A stretch of 7,625 nucleotides of DNA, taken from assembly GCA_021323255.1 (NCBI GenBank), contig JAJTCL010000223.1, positions 1 through 7,625 on the forward strand. Direction: 5' to 3'. Below are positions 1 to 5,916 of this stretch, piece by piece. The notes beneath the pieces are model-generated. The model did not search any database, was not told the DNA's origin, and was given only the letters and a program-made list of their open reading frames with translations. Positions within the stretch are counted from its first letter, which is position 1. Each line of letters begins with the position of its first letter. The translations under genes were made by a program, and so were the position numbers. This DNA comes from Propionibacteriaceae bacterium (GTDB lineage Bacteria > Actinomycetota > Actinomycetes > Propionibacteriales > Propionibacteriaceae).

Positions 1-1494
1 ACGCTCGAGCTTGGTGACGTCTCAAAGGCGTTTGGTCCGGTCATCGCGCTGCGCTCGGGGAGCCTGACCCTCTATTCAGGCTCGATCCATGCCCTGGTGG
101 GAGAGAACGGCGCCGGCAAATCGACCTTGGTCAAGATCATCGCGGGCCTCTACCATCGCGACTCGGGGACCTTCGAGCTCGAGGGCCAACCCGTTGACTT
201 CAAGTCAACTGCCGAATCCAAGGCAGCGGGCATCGCGGTCATCTATCAAGAACCGACTCTGTTTCCGGATCTCACGGTGACCGAGAACATTTTCATGGGT
301 CGGCAGCCGGTCGGGCGATTCGGTCGGATTGATCGAAAGGCGATGCGGCAGGAGGTTCGCGATTTGATGGCCCGGCTCGGTGTGAAGATCGATCCGGATC
401 GGCCGGCCGAGGGATTGTCGATCGCTGACCAACAAATCATCGAGATAGCCAAAGCCATCTCGCTGGATGCCAAGGTTCTGATCATGGACGAGCCCACCGC
501 GGCGCTGTCGGGCGTCGAAGTGGAGCGGCTTTTTGCGGTGGCTCGCAGCTTGCGCGACGAGGGTCGAGCTTTGCTGTTCATCTCACATCGCTTCGATGAG
601 GTCTTCGAGCTGTGCGACACCATCACCGTGATGCGCGACGGTGCGTACATCTCGACCGACGCCACCGCAGACACCAGTGTGCCGGAGATCGTACGCCGCA
701 TGGTGGGTCGGGACGTGAACGAACTCTTCCCGAAGCAAAAGGCAAAGATCGGCGAGCCGTTGCTCGTGGTGGAAAACCTGAACATGCCTGGGGTGTTCCA
801 CGACATCAGCTTCACTGTGCGATCTGGCGAGATCGTCGGGTTGGCCGGCCTCGTTGGCGCGGGACGCAGCGAGGTAGTACGCGCCGTGTTTGGGGTCGAC
901 CCCTACCAGACCGGCAAAGTGACTTTGAATGGAAAGACGGTCCCGGCCAATAGCCCAAGTACGGCGATGAGTATGGGGCTTGCTCTGGTTCCCGAAGACC
1001 GGCGTAAGCAAGGATTGGTCATTGACTCCACGGTCGGGCGGAACATCACGACGGCTATCCGGCGGCTGCTCGCGAAGTTCGGGCTGATTACCACCGGAAT
1101 GGAGAACGAGTCCGCCCAGGTCTGGGCGAGCCGCCTCGAAGTCAAGACCCGCGCCTTGGACGCGGTGGCTGGCACGCTCAGTGGTGGCAATCAGCAAAAG
1201 GTCGTCCTCGGCAAATGGCTGGCCACCAAGCCGAGGGTGCTGATCATCGACGAGCCCACTCGCGGCATCGACGTCGGGACAAAGGCTGAGGTCCACCGGA
1301 TGATGTCGGAGCTTGCCGGTCAGGGCCTGGGGATCTTGATGATCTCCTCTGAGCTTCCGGAGGTACTCGGCATGGCCGATCGCGTCTTGGTGATGCGCGA
1401 GGGTCGCATTACCGCCGACCTTGATCGAGAGGCTGCCAACTCCGAATCGGTCATGTTCGCAGCCACTCACGCCGCGGAGGAGAGCTACGCATGA
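1..1494 (+). CDS. rhaT: Rhamnose ABC transporter ATP-binding protein (RhaT type), 5' end cut by window edge
   Basis: Cytoplasmic ATPase with two fused nucleotide-binding domains that powers sugar import (CUT2 family, like RbsA, MglA and AraG). The frame is open from base 1, so the GTG at 97 lies inside the Walker A region and is not the start; about 10 N-terminal residues are probably missing. Counting from base 1 (497 codons): domain 1 has Walker A GENGAGKST (34-42), Q-loop Gln83, the degenerate signature LSIADQQ (139-145), Walker B ending DEPTAALS (163-170) and switch His196. Domain 2 has a degenerate Walker A GLVGAGRS (283-290, Arg for Lys), a canonical LSGGNQQ (393-399), Walker B DEPTRGID and SSE in place of the switch histidine (about 449-451). 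This asymmetry, with one catalytic and one degenerate site, is normal for CUT2 ATPases. The rhamnose assignment rests on the neighbouring rhaS, rhaI and rhaD; the domains alone show only a monosaccharide importer. The stop overlaps the rhaP start (ATGA). In this nomenclature RhaT is not the E. coli RhaT symporter. Confidence 0.95.
   Translation, partial: TLELGDVSKAFGPVIALRSGSLTLYSGSIHALVGENGAGKSTLVKIIAGLYHRDSGTFELEGQPVDFKSTAESKAAGIAVIYQEPTLFPDLTVTENIFMGRQPVGRFGRIDRKAMRQEVRDLMARLGVKIDPDRPAEGLSIADQQIIEIAKAISLDAKVLIMDEPTAALSGVEVERLFAVARSLRDEGRALLFISHRFDEVFELCDTITVMRDGAYISTDATADTSVPEIVRRMVGRDVNELFPKQKAKIGEPLLVVENLNMPGVFHDISFTVRSGEIVGLAGLVGAGRSEVVRAVFGVDPYQTGKVTLNGKTVPANSPSTAMSMGLALVPEDRRKQGLVIDSTVGRNITTAIRRLLAKFGLITTGMENESAQVWASRLEVKTRALDAVAGTLSGGNQQKVVLGKWLATKPRVLIIDEPTRGIDVGTKAEVHRMMSELAGQGLGILMISSELPEVLGMADRVLVMREGRITADLDREAANSESVMFAATHAAEESYA
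1476..1482 (+). promoter_or_regulatory. Shine-Dalgarno of rhaP
   Basis: GGAGGAG lies 8 bases before the ATG at 1491, inside the last codons of rhaT. It supports 1491 over the in-frame ATG at 1506. Together with the 4-base ATGA overlap it suggests translational coupling of rhaP to rhaT. Confidence 0.75.
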
Positions 1495-2534
1495 GCACCT
1501 CCACCATGTCCACGCCGACCGAGCCCGGGACCACGTTCTCGTCGCGTATCGGTGGACTGGCGAGGGCCCGTGAGACGGGCATCCTGCTCGCTCTACTGCT
1601 CGTGATCGCTGTTACCACGATCAAGAATCCGGCCTTCCTGTTCAGTTCCGATGGCTTTCGCGACTTACTGCTGACGCCGTCGATCCTTGTTGTCGTCGCC
1701 ATCGGCGAAGCCATGGTGATCATCACTCGTAATGTTGATCTTTCAGTCGGCTCGATCCTCGGTCTGTCCGCCTACCTCACGGGCCGGCTGTTCATCGACT
1801 TTCCCGGCATCCCGATACTCGTCGTCTTTGCCATCGGCATCATCTTCGGAGCCCTGCTCGGTCTGATCAACGGTGCCCTCGTAGCGTTTGCCAGGGTTCC
1901 CTCCCTCGTAATCACCCTCGGCACGCTGTACATCTACCGCGGCGTCAATCTGGCATGGACTGGAAGTGATCGGATCGATCCCTCAGAGATGCCTGCGGCA
2001 TTTCTGCGGCTGGGTACGCAGACGATCTTGGGCATCCCGGTGCTGACCCTGATTGCGGCGGCGGTGTTGATCGTCGGCGCGTGGTATATGAAGAACACGC
2101 GCGGGGGCCGAGAGTTCTACGCGATCGGGTCTGATCCATCCGCGGCTGATCTCTACGGACTCAAGGTCACCCAGCGGGTCCTGGCCGCCTTTCTGGTCAG
2201 CGGCGCAGCAGCCGGACTGGCCGGTGTCCTTTACGCCGCCCGCTACGGCACTGTCAATGCCCAGGCCGGGCTCGGCCTCGAACTCGAGGCGGTGGGGGCT
2301 GCGGTGATCGGCGGGGTTGCCATCTTCGGCGGGAGCGGGACGCTTTGGGGTGCTGCATTCGGTGCCGTCCTGCTGTTCACCATCAATCGCGCCCTCCCCG
2401 TCCTCGGAATACCGGACTTCTGGCAGCGAGCCGTCGTTGGCGTTCTGATCATCGGTGCCATCGTGCTCGACCGGATTCTCGCCCTTCGCCAGTCGCGCAA
2501 GCTGATCGAAGCGAGGGACGAAGATCATGGCTAG
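1491..2534 (+). CDS. rhaP: Rhamnose ABC transporter permease 1 (RhaP type)
   Basis: Integral membrane permease of the BPD_transp_2 family (RbsC/AraH-like), 347 residues, a usual length. After a polar N-terminus (1-28) there are about 8-10 hydrophobic segments, for example around 30-43, 62-79, 107-131, 180-198, 229-249, 284-300 and 311-328. Family landmarks visible are VIITRNVDLSVGS (76-88), VPSLVITLGTLYIYRG (136-151), REFYAIGSDPSAADLYG (207-223) and the Gly-rich VIGGVAIFGGSGTLWG (272-287). The same landmarks recur in diverged form in the next gene, so the two are paralogues that would form a heterodimeric pore. A strong Shine-Dalgarno and the ATGA overlap with rhaT fix the start at 1491. The C-terminus is charged (ending ARDEDHG) and overlaps the next start by 8 bases. 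RhaP rather than a generic ribose-type permease is inferred from context. Confidence 0.93.
   Translation: MSTSTMSTPTEPGTTFSSRIGGLARARETGILLALLLVIAVTTIKNPAFLFSSDGFRDLLLTPSILVVVAIGEAMVIITRNVDLSVGSILGLSAYLTGRLFIDFPGIPILVVFAIGIIFGALLGLINGALVAFARVPSLVITLGTLYIYRGVNLAWTGSDRIDPSEMPAAFLRLGTQTILGIPVLTLIAAAVLIVGAWYMKNTRGGREFYAIGSDPSAADLYGLKVTQRVLAAFLVSGAAAGLAGVLYAARYGTVNAQAGLGLELEAVGAAVIGGVAIFGGSGTLWGAAFGAVLLFTINRALPVLGIPDFWQRAVVGVLIIGAIVLDRILALRQSRKLIEARDEDHG
2513..2518 (+). promoter_or_regulatory. Shine-Dalgarno of rhaQ, marks the native start at ATG 2527
   Basis: GAGGGA sits 8 bases before ATG 2527. This matters because the main permease frame only opens downstream, with its first start-like codon at GTG 2607, which has no purine-rich site before it. 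The well-spaced site shows that translation was built to begin at 2527, in a different frame from the body of the gene. Confidence 0.65.
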
Positions 2535-2637
2535 TGTCACTGCGCCAGCCCCGGCGCCTGCCCCAGACACCAAGGAGCAACGGTACCTTGATCACGGCCA
2601 GCCCCTGTGGCGTCGCATTCTGCTCACTCGAGAATAG
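2527..2637 (+). other. Displaced N-terminal fragment of rhaQ, ended by in-frame TAG
   Basis: The 36-codon piece has a short Pro/Ala-rich opening (MASVTAPAPAPAPD) and then RYLDHGQPLWRRILLTRE. I recall similar N-termini directly before the first membrane helix in actinobacterial RhaQ-like permeases. TAG at 2635-2637 ends it exactly where that helix should begin. It overlaps the last 8 bases of rhaP. Read with the body it is one gene; read alone it would be a meaningless short peptide. Confidence 0.7.
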
Positions 2638-3575
2638 CGGTGATCATTGTGGCTTCGGCGGTCGTCCCCCGATTCGGCACCACGGTCACCCTGGGGTTCC
2701 TGCTGCTCGACGTCACTCCCATCCTGCTGATCGCGTTGCCGATGACACTGGTGATCATCACCGGCGAGATCGACCTGTCGGTGGCCAGCATGGTGGGGCT
2801 GAGCAGCGTCATTTTCGGAGTCCTGCACCAGGCGGGCTTCTCCATCCCGATCGCAGCACTGCTTGCCATGTTCGTGGGAGCTATTGGCGGCACGATCAAC
2901 GGTCTACTGGTCACCGCTGTGGGTCTGCCGTCTCTCGCTGTGACCATCGGAACCTTGGCTCTCTATCGGGGTCTGGCCGTTGGAATTCTGGGCACCACCG
3001 CTATCACCGACTTTCCGCGCTACTGGACGCAGCTCGCGAAGGACAGGATGGGTGACACCGGGATTCCGATCGTGATGATCCTGGTGGCGATCCTGGCCGT
3101 GATCTTCGCGGTCGTACTGCACTTCACCCCATTCGGCCGGGGAATCTACGCCATCGGCCTCAGTGCGGAAGCAGCGCAGTTCTCCGGCGTCAGGGTCAAG
3201 CGCACGAAGTTGATCTTGTTCGTGGTGATCGGGATCATCTCGGCATTGGCCGGGATCTATTACACACTCCGCTACGGCAGTTCCCGCGGAGACAATGCGA
3301 CAGGCATGGAGCTGCAGGTCATTGCTGCGGTGCTCCTGGGCGGGGTGTCGATCTTCGGTGGCCGTGGCGCGATACACGGCGTGATCGGCGGCGTACTCCT
3401 GATCGGCGTACTGGCCAGCGCGCTGCGCTTGGCCAACGTCACTTCAGACGTGATCAACATCATCACCGGAGTGCTGCTGGTGCTCTCGGTGGTCTCGTCA
3501 AGCGTCCTGGCCTGGGTGCAGAGCAGACGGGCCAGACCAGGTGCAGCGCGAGGCGCTGAAACCTCGGCGAAATAA
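2527..3575 (+). CDS. rhaQ: Rhamnose ABC transporter permease 2 (RhaQ type), frameshifted near the N-terminus
   Basis: Second BPD_transp_2 permease, expected partner of RhaP. From ATG 2527 the frame gives 36 residues, ending RYLDHGQPLWRRILLTRE, a normal cytoplasmic N-terminus for this family, and then hits TAG at 2635-2637. The permease body continues in the -1 frame (codons starting at 2634 or 2637) to TAA at 3573-3575 with all landmarks: LVIITGEIDLSVASMVGLSS, VGLPSLAVTIGTLALYRG, GIYAIGLSAEAAQFSGVRV and LLGGVSIFGGRGAIHG. Restored, the protein would be about 349 residues. The body alone is open from 2607 (GTG), 322 residues, but that GTG has no visible ribosome-binding site. The first hydrophobic run (AVIIVASAVV) is short, so the lesion may be a larger deletion than one base. 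Either the gene is a young pseudogene, the body is made from an internal start, or the sequence contains an error. Downstream codons look unrelaxed, which favours a recent change or an error. Confidence 0.85.
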
Positions 3576-3587
3576 CACAACCGACGA

Positions 3588-3592
3588 AAGGA
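3588..3592 (+). promoter_or_regulatory. Shine-Dalgarno of rhaS, fixes the start at ATG 3598
   Basis: AAGGA, within GAAAGGA, ends 5 bases before ATG 3598. It chooses this ATG over an in-frame GTG at 3541 that lies inside rhaQ and would place a polar stretch ahead of the signal peptide. Confidence 0.75.
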
Positions 3593-3597
3593 ATCAC

Positions 3598-4647
3598 ATG
3601 AAGTTCGGCAACAAGTTCCGCACCGTTGCGGTGGTAGCGATTGCGAGTCTCGCGTTAGCCGCAGGCTGCGGTGGTGGTGGCGACGGCGGCGGCGAGGCCG
3701 CTCCGGGCGCCGAGGCCTCCGCCCCAGCCGAAGATGCCAACCTCGCCATTACCTTCCTGCCCAAGAACCTTGGCAACCCCTACTTCGACGTGTCTGCCAA
3801 GGGTGGCGAAGCGGCGGTCAAGGAGTTTGGCGGGACCTTCGCGGAGGTTGGACCCGCTGAGGCCACGCCTGATGCCCAGGTCAGCTACATCAACACACTG
3901 ACCCAGCAGCAGGTAGGCGCCATCGTCATCTCGGCCAACGACAAGCAGGCTGTGTGCGACGCGCTGACCGAGGCGCGCGACGCCGGCGTGAAGGTGGTCA
4001 CCTTCGACTCCGACACGAATCCGGACTGCCGCGACCTCTATGTGAACCAAGCGACTGCCGAGGGCATCGCCAAGGTTCAGATCGACATGATCGCCGAGCA
4101 GATCGGGGATTCGGGCGAGATCGCGATCCTGTCCGCCTCCGCCAACGCCACGAACCAGAACGCCTGGATCGAGCTGATGAAGAAAGAGCTGGCCAACCAC
4201 CCCAACATCAAGCTGGTGGATACGGTCTATGGCAATGACAAGGACCAAGAGTCATTCGACAAGACCGCGGCTTTGCTGCAGAGCCATCCGGAGCTGAAGG
4301 GCATCATCTCGCCCACCACTGTCGGGATCGCCGCTGCCGCCCGCTACCTGTCAACCTCGAAGGCAAAGGGGAAGGTCGCACTCACTGGGCTCGGCACCCC
4401 GAACCAGATGCGCGAGTACGTCAAGGACGGCACGGTAAAGGAGTTTGCCCTGTGGAATCCGGAGGATCTGGGGTACCTCAGCGCTTTCGCGGCTAAGGCG
4501 ATCATCACCGGGGAAATCAAGGGCGACGAAGGCGACAAGTTCACCGCTGGCAAGCTCGGCGAGAAGAGCGTCGGCGCAGACAAGACAGTGCTGCTGGGCG
4601 ATCCCTTCAAGTTCAACAAGGACAACATCGACCAGTTTGACTTCTGA
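3598..4647 (+). CDS. rhaS: Rhamnose ABC transporter substrate-binding lipoprotein (RhaS type)
   Basis: Extracellular sugar-binding protein, 349 residues from ATG 3598, of the periplasmic-binding-protein-like I (RbsB-type) fold. The N-terminus is a lipoprotein signal: MKFGNKFR, a hydrophobic core (9-22) and lipobox AAGC with Cys24 as the lipidation site, followed by a Gly-rich and then Ala/Pro-rich tether (25-46) encoded partly by GGN repeats. The mature domain starts with ITFLPKNLGNPYFDVSAKG (51-69), the usual first strand and helix. VGAIVISANDKQAV, KVVTFDSDTNPD, and GTPNQMREYVKDGT with FALWNPEDLGYL match my recollection of RhaS proteins rather than ribose or xylose binders. Cys120 and Cys144 could pair as a disulfide on the cell surface. 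It follows rhaQ by 22 bases and precedes a stem-loop, an arrangement often seen where the binding protein must outnumber the membrane parts. This RhaS is not the AraC-type regulator of the same name in E. coli. Confidence 0.95.
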   Translation: MKFGNKFRTVAVVAIASLALAAGCGGGGDGGGEAAPGAEASAPAEDANLAITFLPKNLGNPYFDVSAKGGEAAVKEFGGTFAEVGPAEATPDAQVSYINTLTQQQVGAIVISANDKQAVCDALTEARDAGVKVVTFDSDTNPDCRDLYVNQATAEGIAKVQIDMIAEQIGDSGEIAILSASANATNQNAWIELMKKELANHPNIKLVDTVYGNDKDQESFDKTAALLQSHPELKGIISPTTVGIAAAARYLSTSKAKGKVALTGLGTPNQMREYVKDGTVKEFALWNPEDLGYLSAFAAKAIITGEIKGDEGDKFTAGKLGEKSVGADKTVLLGDPFKFNKDNIDQFDF

Positions 4648-4662
4648 GTCGGTATCGATTGG

Positions 4663-4693
4663 GGTGCCCGGTCTTTACCTCAGGCCGGGCACC
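4663..4693 (+). terminator. Stem-loop between rhaS and rhaI, possible attenuator or mRNA-end stabiliser
   Basis: GGTGCCCGG (4663-4671) pairs perfectly with CCGGGCACC (4685-4693), a 9-bp GC-rich stem around a 13-base loop, starting 16 bases after the rhaS stop. No T-run follows (the next bases are GAAGACCCG), so it is not a classical intrinsic terminator. Terminators without T-tracts are described in Actinobacteria, so partial termination is possible. Alternatively it protects the 3' end of a processed transporter mRNA. The stem is certain from the sequence; the role is inferred. Confidence 0.45.
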
Positions 4694-4744
4694 GAAGACC
4701 CGTTGCAAACCCCCAACGACATATGAGCAAGAGTGGCGATCACG

Positions 4745-5914
4745 ATGACTATTTTCGAATCCATCTCTGACCAGCTGACCTATCAGGCCATTGAGCTACC
4801 CTCCTGGGCATTCGGCAACTCCGGTACCCGGTTCAAGGTGTTCGGCACGCCGGGCACACCGCGGACGGTCCAGGAAAAGCTCGCCGACGCTGCCAAGGTG
4901 AACGAGCTGACCGGCCTCGCGCCCAAAGTCGCGCTGCACATCCCATGGGACAAGGTGGAGGACTACGGCGCTCTGCGGAACTATGCCAATGATCTTGGTG
5001 TGGCGCTCGGCACGATCAATTCCAACACCTTCCAGGACGATATCTACAAGTTCGGCAGCCTGACCCATGTCGAGGAGTCAGTGCGCCGCAAAGCCATCGA
5101 GCACCACTTCGAATGCATCGAGATCATGAACCAGACCGGGTCTCGGGATTTGAAGATCTGGCTCGCCGACGGCACAAACTACGCCGGGCAAGGTGACCTT
5201 CGAGGCCGCCAGGACCGACTCGCCGAGAGCCTTGCTGAAATCTATGAGCGGATTGGACCTGATCAGCGGCTGGTGCTGGAGTACAAGTTCTTCGAACCCG
5301 CCTTTTACCACACCGATGTGCCCGACTGGGGAACCTCATACGCGCACGTCGCCGCGTTGGGGGAGCGGGCCGTGGTCTGTTTGGACACCGGCCATCATGC
5401 TCCCGGCACCAACATCGAGTTCATCGTCGTTCAACTGCTGCGGCTGGGAAAGCTTGGCTCATTCGACTTCAATTCCAGCTACTACGCCGATGACGACCTG
5501 ATCGTAGGCTCTGCGGATCCGTTCCAGCTGTTCCGCATCCTGTACGAGGTGGTACGTGGCGGCGGGTACGGACCGGACTCCGAGGTCGCCTTCATGTTGG
5601 ACCAGTGTCACAACGTGGAGCCCAAGATTCCCGGCCAGATCCGCTCGGTGTTGAACGTGCAGGAGATGACTGCGCGGGCGCTGCTTGTTGATCGCGATGC
5701 ACTGACGGCTGCGCAGGAAGCACATGATGTGCTCGGCGCCAACGGGATCTTGATGGATGCCTTCTACACCGACGTACGTCCCGCACTGGCTGAGTGGCGC
5801 GAGGCCCGCGGCCTGCCGGCCGACCCGATGAAGGCCTACGCCGAATCCGGATATCAGAGCAAGATCGAGAAGGAACGGGCCGGCGGCACCCAAGCCGGCT
5901 GGGGAGCGGAGTGA
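4745..5914 (+). CDS. rhaI: L-rhamnose isomerase (RhaI, Gram-positive/Streptomyces type)
   Basis: Converts L-rhamnose to L-rhamnulose in the cytoplasm; a TIM-barrel, divalent-metal-dependent xylose-isomerase-like enzyme. From ATG 4745 it is 389 residues; an in-frame GTG at 4733 adds four. Neither has a clear Shine-Dalgarno, and I prefer the ATG because homologues usually have about 15 residues before IELPSWAFGNSGTRFKVF. Numbering from GTG 4733, the metal-site positions follow the Pseudomonas stutzeri enzyme at a near-constant offset, as I recall its residues: Glu183 (LEYK), Asp218 and His221 (LDTGHH), Asp253 and Asp255 (ADDD) and Asp290 (MLDQCHN). The position of the metal-ligand His281 is Asp245 here (FDFNS), which I believe is typical of this subfamily. 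Other signatures are TINSNTFQDD, SRDLKIWLADGTNYAGQ and the C-terminal GGTQAGWG. It is unrelated in sequence to E. coli RhaA. It ends two bases before the aldolase start, so the two enzymes are probably co-translated. Confidence 0.95.
   Translation: MTIFESISDQLTYQAIELPSWAFGNSGTRFKVFGTPGTPRTVQEKLADAAKVNELTGLAPKVALHIPWDKVEDYGALRNYANDLGVALGTINSNTFQDDIYKFGSLTHVEESVRRKAIEHHFECIEIMNQTGSRDLKIWLADGTNYAGQGDLRGRQDRLAESLAEIYERIGPDQRLVLEYKFFEPAFYHTDVPDWGTSYAHVAALGERAVVCLDTGHHAPGTNIEFIVVQLLRLGKLGSFDFNSSYYADDDLIVGSADPFQLFRILYEVVRGGGYGPDSEVAFMLDQCHNVEPKIPGQIRSVLNVQEMTARALLVDRDALTAAQEAHDVLGANGILMDAFYTDVRPALAEWREARGLPADPMKAYAESGYQSKIEKERAGGTQAGWGAE
5903..5911 (+). promoter_or_regulatory. Ribosome-binding region of the aldolase-dehydrogenase gene
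   Basis: Two GGAG cores (5903-5906 and 5908-5911) lie at the end of rhaI. The second is 5 bases before ATG 5917; the first is 4 bases before an in-frame GTG at 5911, which would overlap the rhaI stop as GTGA and add only two residues. Both starts are possible; ATG 5917 is preferred. Confidence 0.55.
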
Positions 5915-5916
5915 TC

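Noticed and set aside
583..1470. 295-codon ORF on the minus strand opposite rhaT
   Set aside because: It lies wholly antisense to a clear ATPase gene, is rich in His, Arg, Asp and Gly as GC-rich shadow frames are, and shows no domain. The other long minus-strand frames (3655-4248 and 6007-6621) fail for the same reasons.
97..1494. GTG 97 as the start of the first gene
   Set aside because: The same frame is open back to base 1 and encodes family-typical sequence (SKAFGPVIAL, then HALV) before Walker A. GTG 97 is an internal Val just before GENGAGKST.
2622..2640. Programmed -1 frameshift to join the two parts of rhaQ
   Set aside because: The bases before TAG (CTCACTCGAGAATAG) contain no X-XXY-YYZ slippery heptamer, and I see no strong stem or pseudoknot placed after it. 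Permeases of this family are not known to use recoding.
3541..3597. GTG 3541 as the start of the binding-protein gene
   Set aside because: It lies inside rhaQ, puts 19 polar residues ahead of the signal peptide and has no matching ribosome site. ATG 3598 has AAGGA at the right spacing and begins a normal lipoprotein signal.
4663..4700. Classical rho-independent terminator after rhaS
   Set aside because: The stem is good but no T-tract follows and the operon plainly continues. It is kept only as a stem-loop with an uncertain role.
4703..4730. Internal promoter before rhaI (TTGCAA followed by CATATG)
   Set aside because: The spacing between the two elements is only about 11 bases and the second half is a poor -10 match, so the support is too weak to annotate.
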